A DNA stretch of 64,000 bases from Roseospira goensis (GCF_014197795.1 NZ_JACIGI010000013.1:51296-115295); one strand, 5' to 3'. Shown: positions 35,019 to 46,391, counted from the first letter of the stretch. Numbers and translations are program-made. The notes: a model not told the origin generated them from the letters alone.

Positions 35019-36410
35019 ATGACGTCCGGTTTGACAATGTTCGCCTACCTGGTCGCCGCGGTGTGTTTCATCCTGGCGCTCCGGGGGCTGTCCTCGCCGG
35101 TGGGGGCCCGCCAGGGCAACCTGCTCGGCATGATCGGCATGGCCATCGCCATCGTCACCACGCTGATCGCGCCCAACGTCGTCAACTACCTGCCGATGGC
35201 GCTGGCGGTGGCCATCGGCGGCGGCGTTGGCGCCGTGGTGGCGCGCAAGGTGCAGATGACGGCGCTGCCGCAGCTCGTCGCGGCCTTCCACTCGCTGGTC
35301 GGTATGGCCGCCGTGCTGGTGGCCTGGGCCGCGCTGCTGACCCCGGGGAACTACGGCATCGGTACGGTCGGCAACCTCCCGGTCGCCAGCCTGATCGAGA
35401 TGTCGCTGGGCCTGGCCATCGGCGCCATCACCTTCTCCGGCTCGGTGGTGGCCTTTGCCAAGCTGCAGGGGCTGGTCTCGGGCGCGCCGGTGGTGTTCAA
35501 GGGCCAGCACCAGCTCAACGCCGGTCTCGGCATCGCGCTGCTGGTGCTGATCGTCATCTTCTGCGCCACCGAGAACTATGTGGTGTTCGCGCTGCTGACG
35601 GCGCTGGCGTTCATCCTGGGCTTCCTGATCATCATCCCGATCGGCGGCGCGGACATGCCGGTGGTGATCTCCATGCTCAACAGCTACTCGGGCTGGGCGG
35701 CGGCCGGCATCGGCTTCACCCTGGGCAACCCGCTGCTGATCGTGGCCGGTGCGCTGGTCGGCTCTTCGGGCGCGATCCTGTCCTACATCATGTGCAAGGG
35801 CATGAACCGCTCGATCATCAACGTCATCCTCGGCGGCTTCGGCGGCGAGGGGGCGGCCGCGGCCGGCGGCCCCGCCGGCGATCGCTCGGTCAAGGCGGGC
35901 AGCGCGGACGACGCGGGCTTCATCATGAAGAACGCCTCCAAGGTCATTATCGTGCCGGGCTACGGCATGGCGGTGGCCCAGGCCCAGCATGCGCTGCGCG
36001 AGATGGCCGACAAGCTCAAGGCCGAGGGTATTGATGTGAAGTACGCCATCCACCCGGTGGCGGGCCGCATGCCCGGGCACATGAACGTGCTGCTGGCCGA
36101 GGCCAACGTGCCCTACGACGAGGTGTTCGAGCTGGAGGACATCAACAACGATTTCACCACGGCCGACGTGGCCTACGTGATCGGCGCCAACGACGTCACC
36201 AACCCGTCGGCCAAGACCGACCCGTCGAGCCCGATCTACGGCATGCCGATCCTGGACGTGGAGAACGCCAAGACGGTGCTGTTCGTGAAGCGCTCCATGG
36301 CCTCCGGCTATGCCGGCGTGGAGAACCCGCTGTTCTTCAAGGACAACACCATGATGCTGTTCGGCGACGCCAAGAAGATGACCGAGGAAATCGTGCAGGC
36401 GCTGGAATAG
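35019..36410 (+). CDS. pntB: NAD(P) transhydrogenase, subunit beta (dII and dIII)
   Basis: 463 residues, the family's length. About the first 260 residues form a multi-helix membrane domain (FAYLVAAVCFILALRGL through the GGADMPVVISMLNSYSGWAA region). The last 180 form the NADP(H)-binding dIII with VPGYGMAVAQAQHAL, HPVAGRMPGHMNVLLAEA, YDEVFELEDIN and GANDVTNPSA. GGGAGGGCGAGAC precedes the ATG. It is the last gene of the operon and is followed at 36441 by a strong intrinsic terminator. Confidence 0.97.
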   Translation: MTSGLTMFAYLVAAVCFILALRGLSSPVGARQGNLLGMIGMAIAIVTTLIAPNVVNYLPMALAVAIGGGVGAVVARKVQMTALPQLVAAFHSLVGMAAVLVAWAALLTPGNYGIGTVGNLPVASLIEMSLGLAIGAITFSGSVVAFAKLQGLVSGAPVVFKGQHQLNAGLGIALLVLIVIFCATENYVVFALLTALAFILGFLIIIPIGGADMPVVISMLNSYSGWAAAGIGFTLGNPLLIVAGALVGSSGAILSYIMCKGMNRSIINVILGGFGGEGAAAAGGPAGDRSVKAGSADDAGFIMKNASKVIIVPGYGMAVAQAQHALREMADKLKAEGIDVKYAIHPVAGRMPGHMNVLLAEANVPYDEVFELEDINNDFTTADVAYVIGANDVTNPSAKTDPSSPIYGMPILDVENAKTVLFVKRSMASGYAGVENPLFFKDNTMMLFGDAKKMTEEIVQALE

Positions 36411-36440
36411 GGCGGCCCGCACACATCGCCGGATGCGACG

Positions 36441-36479
36441 GCGGGGCGGTCCCGAGCGGGGCCGCCCCGCTTTCCTTTT
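36441..36479 (+). terminator. intrinsic terminator of the pnt operon
   Basis: Stem GCGGGGCGG.CCC / GGG.CCGCCCCGC with a GAGC loop, followed by TTTCCTTTT, 30 bp after the pntB stop. Confidence 0.9.
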
Positions 36480-36528
36480 CGGGGGGAGTCGGTCGGCGTG
36501 GCCCCGGTGTCGCGCGACAGGCGAGTCG

Positions 36529-36590
36529 AGAGCAGATCGCGCCAAAATGGACTCGCGCCGCGGTCCCATTTTGGCGCGTGAATCTGCTCC
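36529..36590. repeat. long inverted repeat, family C copy 1
   Basis: Left arm GAGCAGATcgCGCCAAAATGG pairs with right arm CCATTTTGGCGCGtgaATCTGCTC around a 14-base GC-rich centre. It is followed by CAAAATCAATACAGCCGATG, which resembles the spacer and second repeat of the copy at 47091-47229. It lies between the convergent pntB and cheR genes. The remainder of the spacer to 36706 has repeats of the CCCGGCACGTCCG type and no gene. Confidence 0.85.
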
Positions 36591-36706
36591 AAAATCAATA
36601 CAGCCGATGGTGGGGAAGGGTCGGCCGGCTCACGCGGCCGGCGGGGACCACGGCGCTCGCCCGGCACGTCCGGCACGCGCGACGCGCCCGGCACGTCCGA
36701 CCGCGG

Positions 36707-37549
36707 TCAGGCCGGCGGCGCCCCGAGGGACAGGCCGCTGTTGCGCGTGACGGCGTAGATGCCGCGTTGGCTCGGCACCGGCTTGAAGTGCTCGGAGATG
36801 CCCAGCACGGTCTCGGCGCCGCCGAGATACAGCACGCCGTCGTCGGACAGGACCTGGGAGATGCCGTGCAGCACCTTGCCCTTGGTCGGCTGGTCGAAAT
36901 AGATCAGCACGTTGCGGCAGAACACGACGTCGAACTGGCCGAGGGGACGCAGATCACCCAGCAGGTTCCATTCCTTGAACTGGACCATGGCCTGAATGGC
37001 CGGGTCGATCACCCAGTTCTCGTCCTTCTTCTTGAAGTACTTGACCAGCAGGGTCATGGGCATGCCCCGCTGCACCTCGAACTGGCTGTAGGCGCCCGCC
37101 CGCGCTTTCTTGAGCACCTCCGAGGAGATGTCGGTGCCGACGATCTCGAACCGCCAGCCGTTCAAGCGCGCCGCCTCTTCCTTCAGGATCATGGCGAGCG
37201 AATAGGGCTCCTGCCCCGACGAACAGGCGGCGCACCAGATTCGGAAGCTGCGCTTGTTGGCGCGCGCCTTCAGAAGGTTCGGCAGCACGACGCTGCGGAA
37301 CTGGTCGAACGGCTTGTTGTCGCGAAAGAAGAACGATTCGTTGGTGGTCATCGCCTCGACGATGGCCTTCTCGACGGCGGCGTCGCGCTTGCGCAGCACG
37401 GCCATCAGCTCGTCGAGGCCCTTCAGCCCCCGCTTGCGGGCCAGCGGCATCAACCGGCTTTCGAGGAGGTAGGCCTTGTCCTTGGTCAGGACCAGACCGG
37501 ACCGCTCCTTGAGGAGCTTGGAGACATAGTCGAAATCATCCGGTTTCAT
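36707..37549 (-). CDS. cheR: chemotaxis protein methyltransferase CheR
   Basis: 280 residues from the ATG at 37549, 4 bases after the cheB stop. It methylates receptor glutamates using S-adenosylmethionine. The N-terminal helical domain is about 1-80 (FDYVSKLLKERSGLVLTKDK, ESRLMPLARKRGL). The methyltransferase core has TTNESFFFRDNKPFDQF, the SAM-binding IWCAACSSGQEPYSLAM near 103-119, GTDISSEVLKKARAG and FDVVFCRNVLIYFD. It has no TPR extension. The array receptors lack the pentapeptide tether, so this enzyme probably acts without tail docking. It is translationally coupled to cheB. Confidence 0.95.
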   Translation of the reverse strand: MKPDDFDYVSKLLKERSGLVLTKDKAYLLESRLMPLARKRGLKGLDELMAVLRKRDAAVEKAIVEAMTTNESFFFRDNKPFDQFRSVVLPNLLKARANKRSFRIWCAACSSGQEPYSLAMILKEEAARLNGWRFEIVGTDISSEVLKKARAGAYSQFEVQRGMPMTLLVKYFKKKDENWVIDPAIQAMVQFKEWNLLGDLRPLGQFDVVFCRNVLIYFDQPTKGKVLHGISQVLSDDGVLYLGGAETVLGISEHFKPVPSQRGIYAVTRNSGLSLGAPPA

Positions 37550-37553
37550 CGTC

Positions 37554-38717
37554 TCAGCGCTTGCTCGCCAGTCTTGAGATGTAGGGCCCGATGTCCCCGA
37601 TCGGCAGCACCGCCGTGCACAGGCCCGCCTGGGCCGTCGCCCCCGGCATGCCCCAGACGACGCTGGTGGCTTCGTCCTGCGCAATCACGGTGCCGCCCGC
37701 TGCGACGATCACGGCGCCCCCCTTGGCCCCATCCGACCCCATGCCAGTCAGTACCACGGCCAACGCCCGACGACCATAGACCCGCGCCACGCTGCGGAAC
37801 AGAGGATCCACGGCCGGACGGCAGTAATTTTCCGGCGGATCCTTGGTCAGGCGCAGCACCCGTTGCGCCCCGCGCGACTCCACGATCATGTGGTAATCGC
37901 CAGGCGCGACATAGACCCGCCCCTCCTGGATCACCTCGCCGTCGACGGCCTCGCGCGCCTCCAGGCCGGCGGCGCGGGTCAGGTGCCCGGCGAGGATGGT
38001 GGTGAAGGTGGCCGGCATGTGCTGGGTGATGAGGATGGGTTGGCGCACGCCGCCGGCGGCCTTCAGGCCGCCGAGTACCGTGAACAGGGCCTGCGGCCCG
38101 CCGGTGGAACTGCCGATGGCGATGACATCGACGCCCTCCTGCACCGCCGGCGCCGGGCGCAGCGTGACCGGGACCGGCGGCCGGGCCGCCGGCGCCGGAC
38201 GTTCGGCCGGGCCGGGCCGCGTGCGTCGCCCCGTGGCCGCAGACGGGGCCGCAGACGGGGCCGCAGAGGGGGCTGTGGACGGGGCCGGCGCCCCGCCGCG
38301 CTGGCGCAGTTCGCGGCGCCGCGCCTGGCCGAGGACCTTGACCTTGGCCAGCAGGTCGCGCTTGAAGTCGCCCTCGCCGGAGATCTCGCGCGAGGCCGTC
38401 GGCTTGGGCACGTAGTCCGCCGCCCCGGCCTCCAGCGCCTGGAGGCTGATCTCCGCGTTGCGCAGGGTCAGGGTCGAGGCCATGATGATCTTCACGGTCG
38501 GGTCGCGCTCCAGCAGCTTCGGCAGCGCCGACAACCCGTCCAGCACCGGCATCTCGATGTCCAGGACAACGACCTCGATGTCGTGCCGGTCCAACGCCTG
38601 CACGGCCAGTTGCCCGTTGCCGACCGAGGCGACCACCGTGATCTGCGGATCGCCATCCAGAATGCGCGTCTCGAGGCCCCGCACCACCGCCGAATCGTCG
38701 ACGACCATGACTCGCAC
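37554..38717 (-). CDS. cheB: chemotaxis response regulator protein-glutamate methylesterase CheB
   Basis: 387 residues from the GTG at 38717 (GGCGAGGG just upstream); an ATG three codons in is an alternative. The N-terminal receiver domain (VRVMVVDDSAVVRGL, phospho-acceptor in VLDIEMPVLDGL) is followed by a low-complexity linker with a three-fold PSAA repeat. The methylesterase domain has the catalytic Ser in IAIGSSTGGPQALF, the His in ILITQHMPATF and the Asp in LTGMGSDGAKG. It removes methyl groups from, or deamidates, receptor glutamates when phosphorylated by CheA. No cheA or cheW is in the window. Confidence 0.95.
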   Translation of the reverse strand: MRVMVVDDSAVVRGLETRILDGDPQITVVASVGNGQLAVQALDRHDIEVVVLDIEMPVLDGLSALPKLLERDPTVKIIMASTLTLRNAEISLQALEAGAADYVPKPTASREISGEGDFKRDLLAKVKVLGQARRRELRQRGGAPAPSTAPSAAPSAAPSAATGRRTRPGPAERPAPAARPPVPVTLRPAPAVQEGVDVIAIGSSTGGPQALFTVLGGLKAAGGVRQPILITQHMPATFTTILAGHLTRAAGLEAREAVDGEVIQEGRVYVAPGDYHMIVESRGAQRVLRLTKDPPENYCRPAVDPLFRSVARVYGRRALAVVLTGMGSDGAKGGAVIVAAGGTVIAQDEATSVVWGMPGATAQAGLCTAVLPIGDIGPYISRLASKR

Positions 38718-38950
38718 GGGACCCTCGCCGGTCTCTCCGGTGCCGCGTGCGGTGCCCCTGAACGTTGGCGATGACAAAAAGCGTAACCCCTGGCAGACAT
38801 CGTGATGGGACGGGAGCCCCGCGACCCGGCACCCGGCGCGCCGCATCGGCTGGCCGGGATGGCTCACGGGGGGCGCGTCCCTGGCTCCAGGCCCTGCGGA
38901 CGGTGACCCCGCCGGGCGCGCGCGGGGCCATGGCGCGGCGACGGCCGCCG

Positions 38951-39322
38951 CTATCCGGTGATCAGCCCGACCTGCGCGAACTTCGCCTGAAGGATCTCGC
39001 TGTCGAACGGCTTCATGATGTACTCGTTCGCGCCGGCCTCGATGGCCTCCTGGATGTGCTCAATGTCGTTCTCGGTGGTGCAGAACACAACCACGGGCGC
39101 ATTGCCGCCGGGCAGAGCCCGCAGAGCGCGCAAGAATTCGATGCCGTTCATGACCGGCATGTTCCAGTCCAGCAGGACGGCGGTGGGCAGGTGGTCTTTG
39201 CACAGGTCGAGCGCGCGTTGACCGTCGGCCGCCTCCTCGGTCTCGAAGCTCAGCTCCTGGAGGATCTTCTTGGCCACCATGCGGATGACTTTGGAATCGT
39301 CCACGATCAGGCAAGATTTCAT
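38951..39322 (-). CDS. cheY: CheY-like single-domain response regulator
   Basis: 123 residues, a stand-alone receiver. The acidic pair is D8/D9, the phospho-acceptor D52 (in LLDWNMPVMNG), the switch Thr at 82-83 (FCTTEND) and the conserved K104 (MKPFD). Position upstream of cheB-cheR (233 bp gap) and the lack of an output domain point to the flagellar-motor regulator CheY, or a phosphate-sink paralogue. A CtrA-pathway-type divergent receiver (DivK-like) is less likely given the neighbours. Confidence 0.9.
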   Translation of the reverse strand: MKSCLIVDDSKVIRMVAKKILQELSFETEEAADGQRALDLCKDHLPTAVLLDWNMPVMNGIEFLRALRALPGGNAPVVVFCTTENDIEHIQEAIEAGANEYIMKPFDSEILQAKFAQVGLITG

Positions 39323-39514
39323 GACGAACCTTCGTTTCCCAGGATCCGCGTGCAGCCGTCACGCCCGGTCGGCACTTCCCGGGGCGGACACGGTCGCGCC
39401 ACCACCTTGGCGTGCAGAGCCGCGCCGGTGAACCATCGACCTGTTTTAAACGGCAATTCGACAGGCCCGTCAAGGATGGCGGTCGGCCGGACCGTCGCCG
39501 GGCCGGTCCTCCCA

Positions 39515-39563
39515 CAGTCAGGACGGAGTCACGCCCCACCCGTGACCCCGATCGCGGGTCACA
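39515..39563. repeat. family B partial copy plus palindrome
   Basis: CAGTCAGGACGGAGTCACGC matches the end motif at 10498 and 833. It is followed by GTGACCC (39542-39548) and GGGTCAC (39556-39562), an inverted pair around CGATCGC. It lies between cheY and alaS. The rest of 39323-39598 shows no gene. Confidence 0.6.
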
Positions 39564-39598
39564 GGCGGTCCGGACGGTCCGCCGGTCGCGGATCCGCG

Positions 39599-42277
39599 CT
39601 AGCCGGCACGCAGCGCCGCCTCGATGGCCGCCAGCGCCTCGCCGGCGCGGGCGGCATCGGGGCCGCCCGCCTGCGCCATGTCGGGGCGCCCGCCGCCGCC
39701 CTTGCCGCCCACGGCGGCGGCGCCGGCGCGCACCAGGGCAACGGCATCATGGGTGCCCTTGAGGTCGTCGGTGACGCCGACCACCAGCGAGACCTTGCCG
39801 TCGGCGGTGTTGACCAGGGCCACCACGCCGGAGCCGATCTGCGCCTTGATCTCGTCCGCCATCCCCTTGAGGTCCTTGGGCGGCACGTCCGCCAGCAGGC
39901 GCCCGGCGAAGGAAACGCCGTTGACCGCCTTGGCCGCCGCCGTGGCCTCGCCGCCGCCGGCGCCGCCGCCCAGGGCCAGCTTCTTGCGCGCGTCCGCCAG
40001 CTCCTTCTCCAGCCGGCGGCGCTCCTCCAGCAGGCTGACGACGCGGCCCGGCACCTCGGCGGGCGCGGTGCGCAGGGACTCGGCGGCCTGGATCAGCAGG
40101 GCCTCGCGCTCGGACAGGTACGCGAGCGCGGCGTCGCCCACCATGGCCTCGATCCGGCGCACGCCGGCCGACACCGCGCTCTCGCCGATGATCTTGAGCA
40201 GCCCGATGTCGCCGGTGCGGCCGACGTGGGTGCCGCCGCACAGCTCGACCGAGAACACCGGCCGGCCGCCGCCCGCCCCGCCAGCGGACTCGGCCGCGCC
40301 CATCGAGACCACGCGCACCTCGTCGCCGTACTTCTCGCCGAACAGGGCCATCGCGCCGGCCTCGATCGCCGCCTCCGGCTCCATCAGACGGGTGGTCACG
40401 GCCTCGTTGGCCCGGATCTGGCTGTTCACGATGGCCTCGACGCGGGCGATCTCCTCGGCGGTCAGCGGCTTGGGGTGGCTGATGTCGAACCGCAGCCGGT
40501 CCGGCGCCACCAGCGAGCCCTTCTGCGTGACGTGATCGCCCAGCACCCGGCGCAACGCCTCGTGCAGCAGGTGGGTGGCGGAATGGTGCGCCCGCAGCGC
40601 CGAGCGGCGCGAGCCGTCGACGTCGAAGCGGGCTTCGTCGCCCACGGCGATGGGACCGTCCTCCACCGTGCCCCGGTGCACGATCAGATCGCCCAGCTTC
40701 TTCTGGGTGTCGCGCACCCGCACGCGCCCTTTCTCGGGCACCACGATGACCCCGGTGTCGCCCATCTGGCCGCCGGATTCGCCATAGAACGGCGACTGGT
40801 TGGCGATCACGGCGACCTCGGTGCCGGGGGTGGCGGCGTCGACCGGCGTTCCGTCCACCACGATGGCCTGGATCTGGCCCTCGGCGCTTTCGGTGGCATA
40901 GCCCAGGAAGTCGGAGCCGCCGAGACGATCGCGCAGGTCGAACCACACCTTCTCGGTGGCGGCGTCGCCGGAGCCGGCCCAGGCCTTGCGGGCCTCGGCG
41001 CGCTGGCGCTCCATGGCGGCCTCGAACCCGGCCATGTCGAGCCCGAGTCCCTGCCCGCGCAACGCATCCTGGGTCAGGTCGACCGGGAAACCGTAGGTGT
41101 CATAAAGCTTGAACGCCACCGCGCCGGGTAGGGTGCCGCCGGCCGGCAGCGCCGCCGTCTCGTCCGCCAGCAGGCGCAGGCCGCGGTCCAGCATCTGGCG
41201 GAACCGGGTCTCCTCCAGCCGCAGGGTCTCGGTGATCAGCGCCTGGGCGCGCTCCAGCTCGGTGAACGGATGGCCCATCTCGTGCACCAGGGCCGGCACC
41301 AGCTTGTACATCAGCGGGTCGCGCACCCCCATCATGTGGGCGTGCCGCATGGCGCGCCGCATGATCCGGCGCAGCACATAGCCGCGCCCCTCGTTGGAGG
41401 GCAGCACGCCGTCCGCGATCAGGAACCCGCAGGCGCGCAGATGGTCGGCGATCACACGGTGGCTGACCTGGTGCGGGCCGTCCGGATCGGTGCCCGCCGC
41501 CGCGGCGATGGCTTCGATCAGGTTGCGCATCAGGTCGATGTCGTAGTTGTCGTGCTTGCCCTGCAACACGGCGGCGATGCGCTCCAGGCCCATGCCGGTG
41601 TCGATGGACGGCCGCGGCAGGTCGACCCGCTCCTCCTTCGAGAGCTGCTCGAACTGCATGAACACGAGGTTCCAGATCTCGATGAAGCGGTCGCCATCCT
41701 CGTTCGGGCTGCCGGGCGGCCCGCCCGGGATGTCCTCGCCGTGATCGTAGAAGATTTCGGAGCACGGGCCGCAGGGGCCGGTCTCGCCCATCATCCAGAA
41801 ATTGTCGGAGGTGGGGATGCGCAGGATCTTCTCGTCCGGCAGCCCCGCCACCTTGCGCCACAGGGTGGCGGCGTCCTCGTCGCTGGTGTGCACGGTGACC
41901 AGCAGGCGTTTGGGGTCGAGGCCGAATTCGCGGGTGACCAGACGCCAGGCAAAGTCGATCGCCTCTTCCTTGAAGTAGTCTCCGAAGGAAAAGTTACCGA
42001 GCATCTCGAAGAACGTATGATGCCGCGCGGTATGGCCCACGTTGTCGAGGTCGTTGTGCTTGCCGCCGGCCCGGACGCACTTCTGCGAGGTCACGGCACG
42101 CGTGTAGGGTCGCGTTTCGTTCCCCGTGAACACGTTCTTGAACTGCACCATGCCCGCGTTGGTGAACATCAGCGTCGGATCGTTCAGCGGCACCAGCGGG
42201 CTGGAGGCCACATGCTCGTGGCCCTCGCGCTTGAAGAAGTCGAGGAAGCTCTGGCGGATCTGGGTCGTGGTCTGCAT
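39599..42277 (-). CDS. alaS: alanyl-tRNA synthetase
   Basis: 892 residues from the ATG at 42277 ([20 protein letters not shown], the usual AlaS opening); an upstream GTG at 42298 is possible. It charges tRNA-Ala and edits mischarged Ser/Gly. The class II aminoacylation core has [16 protein letters not shown] and [13 protein letters not shown]. The editing-domain zinc ligands are HSATHLLH (near 570) and [13 protein letters not shown] (near 690). The C-terminal C-Ala domain ends in [12 protein letters not shown]. It is an essential single gene; asd-side genes upstream are in the same direction. Confidence 0.97.
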   Translation of the reverse strand: MQTTTQIRQSFLDFFKREGHEHVASSPLVPLNDPTLMFTNAGMVQFKNVFTGNETRPYTRAVTSQKCVRAGGKHNDLDNVGHTARHHTFFEMLGNFSFGDYFKEEAIDFAWRLVTREFGLDPKRLLVTVHTSDEDAATLWRKVAGLPDEKILRIPTSDNFWMMGETGPCGPCSEIFYDHGEDIPGGPPGSPNEDGDRFIEIWNLVFMQFEQLSKEERVDLPRPSIDTGMGLERIAAVLQGKHDNYDIDLMRNLIEAIAAAAGTDPDGPHQVSHRVIADHLRACGFLIADGVLPSNEGRGYVLRRIMRRAMRHAHMMGVRDPLMYKLVPALVHEMGHPFTELERAQALITETLRLEETRFRQMLDRGLRLLADETAALPAGGTLPGAVAFKLYDTYGFPVDLTQDALRGQGLGLDMAGFEAAMERQRAEARKAWAGSGDAATEKVWFDLRDRLGGSDFLGYATESAEGQIQAIVVDGTPVDAATPGTEVAVIANQSPFYGESGGQMGDTGVIVVPEKGRVRVRDTQKKLGDLIVHRGTVEDGPIAVGDEARFDVDGSRRSALRAHHSATHLLHEALRRVLGDHVTQKGSLVAPDRLRFDISHPKPLTAEEIARVEAIVNSQIRANEAVTTRLMEPEAAIEAGAMALFGEKYGDEVRVVSMGAAESAGGAGGGRPVFSVELCGGTHVGRTGDIGLLKIIGESAVSAGVRRIEAMVGDAALAYLSEREALLIQAAESLRTAPAEVPGRVVSLLEERRRLEKELADARKKLALGGGAGGGEATAAAKAVNGVSFAGRLLADVPPKDLKGMADEIKAQIGSGVVALVNTADGKVSLVVGVTDDLKGTHDAVALVRAGAAAVGGKGGGGRPDMAQAGGPDAARAGEALAAIEAALRAG

Positions 42278-42381
42278 GGCCTGCGTGGTTCCGTTCACCG
42301 AGCGGGAAAAGCCCCGGGGCGCGGCGCGCTTTTACCGCGCGGCGCGCCCTGGAGTCCAGGTGAGGCGCGAGTTCGGACCGG

Positions 42382-43422
42382 TCAAGCGTCCAGGTAGTCG
42401 CAGCATAGCACCTCGGCGATCTGCACGGTGTTGAGTGCCGCGCCCTTGCGCAGATTGTCGGACACGCACCAGAACGACAGGCCGTTCTCCACCGTCGCGT
42501 CGTCGCGGATGCGCGAGACATAGACCGGATCCTCGCCCGCACATTCCGCCGGGGTGACGTAGCCTTCGTCCTGGCGGAAGTCGACCACCGTCACGCCGGG
42601 GGCGTCGCGCAGCGCGGCCCGGGCCGCCTCGGCGTCGATCGGCTTTTCGGTCTCGATGTTGACGTACTCGGCGTGGCCGATGAACGACGGGATGCGCGCG
42701 CAGTTGGCGTGCACCTTGATCGTCGGATCCAGGATCTTCCGGGTCTCCACGTTCATCTTCCATTCCTCCTTGGTCGCGCCGTCGTCCATGAAGACGTCGA
42801 TGTGGGGAATGGCGTTGAACGCGATCTGCTTGGTGAACTTGTCCTGGTGGTCGCGCCAGGGCTGGTTCATGAAGATGCCGCGGGTCTGGTTGAACAGCTC
42901 GTCCATGCCCGCCTTGCCGGAGCCCGAGGTGGACTGATAGGTCGAGACCACGACCCGGCGCAGGCCGAAGGCGTCGTGCAGCGGCTTGAGCGCCACCACC
43001 ATCTGGATGGTCGAGCAGTTGGGGTTGGCGATGATGCCCTTCTTGCGGAAGCCGGCGAGGGCCTCCGGGTTGACCTCCGGCACCACCAGCGGCACGTCCG
43101 GGTCCATGCGGAAGTGCGAGGTGTTGTCGATCACCACGCAGCCGGCCTTGGCGGCGCGCGGGCTGTGCACGGCCGAGACCTTGGCGCCCGGCGAGGACAG
43201 CGCGACGTCAACGCCGGTGAAGTCGAAGGTCTCGAGGTTCTGCACCTTCAGGGTCCGGTCCTCGCCGAACGAGACCTCCTGCCCGGCCGACCGGTCGGAG
43301 GCGAGCGCGATGACCTCCGATGCCGGGAATCCGCGCTCGGCCAGGATGGCGAGCAGTTCCCGCCCCACGTTGCCGGTGGCCCCGATCACCGCCACGCGAT
43401 AGCCGCCCTCACGATATGCCAT
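42382..43422 (-). CDS. asd: aspartate-semialdehyde dehydrogenase
   Basis: 346 residues from the ATG at 43422. It reduces beta-aspartyl phosphate to aspartate semialdehyde with NADPH, the branch-point step to lysine/diaminopimelate, threonine and methionine. The NADP-binding VAVIGATGNVGRELL is near 10-24, the catalytic Cys lies in IIANPNCSTIQMV near 134, and the substrate-binding STYQSTSGSGKAGMDEL and HANCARIPSFIGHAEYVNIE follow. An 80-bp gap separates it from alaS. Confidence 0.96.
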   Translation of the reverse strand: MAYREGGYRVAVIGATGNVGRELLAILAERGFPASEVIALASDRSAGQEVSFGEDRTLKVQNLETFDFTGVDVALSSPGAKVSAVHSPRAAKAGCVVIDNTSHFRMDPDVPLVVPEVNPEALAGFRKKGIIANPNCSTIQMVVALKPLHDAFGLRRVVVSTYQSTSGSGKAGMDELFNQTRGIFMNQPWRDHQDKFTKQIAFNAIPHIDVFMDDGATKEEWKMNVETRKILDPTIKVHANCARIPSFIGHAEYVNIETEKPIDAEAARAALRDAPGVTVVDFRQDEGYVTPAECAGEDPVYVSRIRDDATVENGLSFWCVSDNLRKGAALNTVQIAEVLCCDYLDA

Positions 43423-43498
43423 GGTCGTCCGTATCCCCTGCGCTTGAAGTGGCTGGCCGGCGGCTGTGCGCCCCGGCCCCATCGGAAACTCCATGCAA

Positions 43499-43527
43499 AC
43501 GGGCGGACCCGTGGCAGGCCCGCCCGT
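43499..43527 (-). terminator. intrinsic terminator of the SleB-type hydrolase gene
   Basis: On the minus strand ACGGGCGG.CC and GG.CCGCCCGT form an 11-base stem with one mismatch and a 7-base loop, followed by TTTGC. It lies 46 bp after the hydrolase stop. Confidence 0.7.
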
Positions 43528-43573
43528 CGCCGTTGTCGGCCCGCCCGGCGCACCGCCGGGGTGGGGCCGCGTC

Positions 43574-44245
43574 TCATCGCTCGGTCGTGCGCGCCACCTG
43601 GTCGTCGTCGCCGGCCGCCGGCGCCTGGGCCTGTTCCTCGGTCCAGTCGGCGAAGGTCTGCGGCGGCGTGCCCGCCTCCAGCACGCGCGGCCCGGCCTCG
43701 CGGTAGAAGTAATGGTCGCCGACCCGGGTCGCGAACTCCAGCCGGCCGCTCCAGCGCGGGTCGACGTCGCGGTTATGGTACCACAGGGCGCCGCCGGTCA
43801 GGTCGCTGATGGCGTTGTTGCGCGTCAGCAGCGACTTGGCGAGCAGCACGGAGGCGCGCCAGGCGTCGCTCTCGTGCGGCGTGTCGGCGCGGCCGTCGCA
43901 GTACCACGAGAACTGGCACAGGCCCGGCACGGTCGACCGGTTCTCGGTCACCACACCGCAGATACTGTCGGGAAAGCGCGGGTCGCGGGCGCGGTTCAGA
44001 ACCACCTGAGCGACCGCCACGCGACCGCGTGTGTCCTCGCCGCGCGCCTCCCAGTAGTCGTTGAGGGCCAGGCAGATCAACTCGTCGCGCGCCACCACGA
44101 GGCGCGTCCAGTCGACGCGCAGATCGGCGGGCAAGGCGGCGTGCGGCGCGTCGGCCCGGGCCGGCGGGCTGCCCGGCAGGGCCAAGCCGACGGCCAGCGC
44201 CGCCACGGCCATCACGCGTCCACACAGTCTTGTCACTCTGGTCAC
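43574..44245 (-). CDS. exported SleB/CwlJ-type cell wall hydrolase
   Basis: 223 residues from a GTG (GAGGAC upstream). It has a Sec signal peptide (hydrophobic 12-24, cleavage after PPARA). Next is a Hydrolase_2 (SleB/CwlJ) domain with LALNDYWEARGEDTRGRVAV, the catalytic-type Glu, VAQVVLNRARDPRFPDSICGVV, CQFSWYCDGRAD and ALWYHNRDVDPRW. It is a probable lytic transglycosylase/amidase-like peptidoglycan enzyme in the periplasm. The family name comes from spore germination, but in alphaproteobacteria it works in wall remodelling. Confidence 0.9.
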   Translation of the reverse strand: MTRVTRLCGRVMAVAALAVGLALPGSPPARADAPHAALPADLRVDWTRLVVARDELICLALNDYWEARGEDTRGRVAVAQVVLNRARDPRFPDSICGVVTENRSTVPGLCQFSWYCDGRADTPHESDAWRASVLLAKSLLTRNNAISDLTGGALWYHNRDVDPRWSGRLEFATRVGDHYFYREAGPRVLEAGTPPQTFADWTEEQAQAPAAGDDDQVARTTER

Positions 44246-45071
44246 CGGCTGTCCTCACTGGTCGCGGCGACCGTCCGTCGATCCTGAGGACCCTGTCGCC
44301 GTCGCACGGATATTCACCATCGCCGCCGACGCGCATCCGGTCTGGCCGGTCATGGCGGGCCGGCGCGGCGATCCGCGGTCACGGGGCCGGGCGCTCGCCC
44401 GGCCGGGCCTGATCCTGTCTCGACTCGCCCGGCTACCGGGGCGGTGCGGGCGTCGCACGGACACTTCGTCGCACAGACAGTCGTCGCACAAACATCAAGA
44501 GCGCGGCCCGACCGTTCCCGTCGCCGACCGCGTCGCACAGGTCACCGAACACCTTGACCCAAGGTCCGCTACCAAAAACCGCTGTGCATCGCAACATGGG
44601 GGGCCGGACGGCCGTGTCACCCCCGGGCGTCACCATGACCGCGAAAAAGTCATGCCGTGAGAGCCGGTTCCGCGACCGACCGATCTGGCCACGTTAGCTC
44701 GAATACGCCGCAAAACCCCCGGAAACGGGTCGGGGCAGGGGGCGATCACCGGGCCGACGTGGCCGCGACGACACACCGTATGACGCGAAAATTTCTCTTG
44801 ACACGCCTGGGCCGGGAGTCTTCGGGAGCGGTCGGCGCGACTCGCCGGGCCGCCCCGCCCGACGCGCGAAAGCCTCGTCTCCTTGCGCCATCGCAATGCG
44901 CGGGCTCGACGCGCCGTTTCACACTTCAGGCAACCACCCGGAGGGGGGCCGCGCGCCCATCGCGGCCGACCGCCTCCTTCGTCCAGCCTTGCCGGCCCGG
45001 TGCGCCGTCCCCATCCTCTCCCCCTCGGAGCGCGCGCGCCGGACCGCCCTTTTTCCCCTCCTGATCCGCCG
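44246..45071. other. gene-free spacer between the SleB-type gene and leuB
   Basis: 826 bp with several open frames but no protein-like one: composition is Arg/Pro/Ala-rich in every frame and there are no plausible starts. It holds five copies of CGTCGCAC (44300, 44451, 44467, 44482, 44530), three of them in a 15-16-bp tandem series. A TTGACA lies in an AT-richer pocket near 44798, without a matching -10 box. Confidence 0.55.
44451..44489. repeat. iterated CGTCGCAC motif
   Basis: CGTCGCAC occurs at 44451, 44467 and 44482, that is at 16- and 15-bp intervals in the same orientation, with further single copies at 44300 and 44530. Possible regulator or iteron-like binding sites upstream of the hydrolase gene. 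Confidence 0.5.
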
Positions 45072-46166
<1,095 letters not shown>

Positions 46167-46391
46167 GGTGGTCTTGTCTCCCTGTCGAGTCGCGGGCGGC
46201 GCCGGCCGGGCCGGCCGGGCCGCGCCGCGGGGGGTGGATGCGGCCTCACGGTATGCTTGGCCCCGGACCGGTTGTCCAGACTCGACGCCGGGCCGCGTGC
46301 TGCCTCTTCCCTCGCCGGCCCCGATGACCCATGATCGCCACCGTACCACCCTGCGGCGGCCCGCCCGCCGATCCACACCCGAGCCTGGACC

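Noticed and set aside
44657-45064. Possible 135-residue gene between the SleB-type gene and leuB
   Set aside because: Arg/Pro/Ser-rich product with no domain, no ribosome site and no supporting neighbour.
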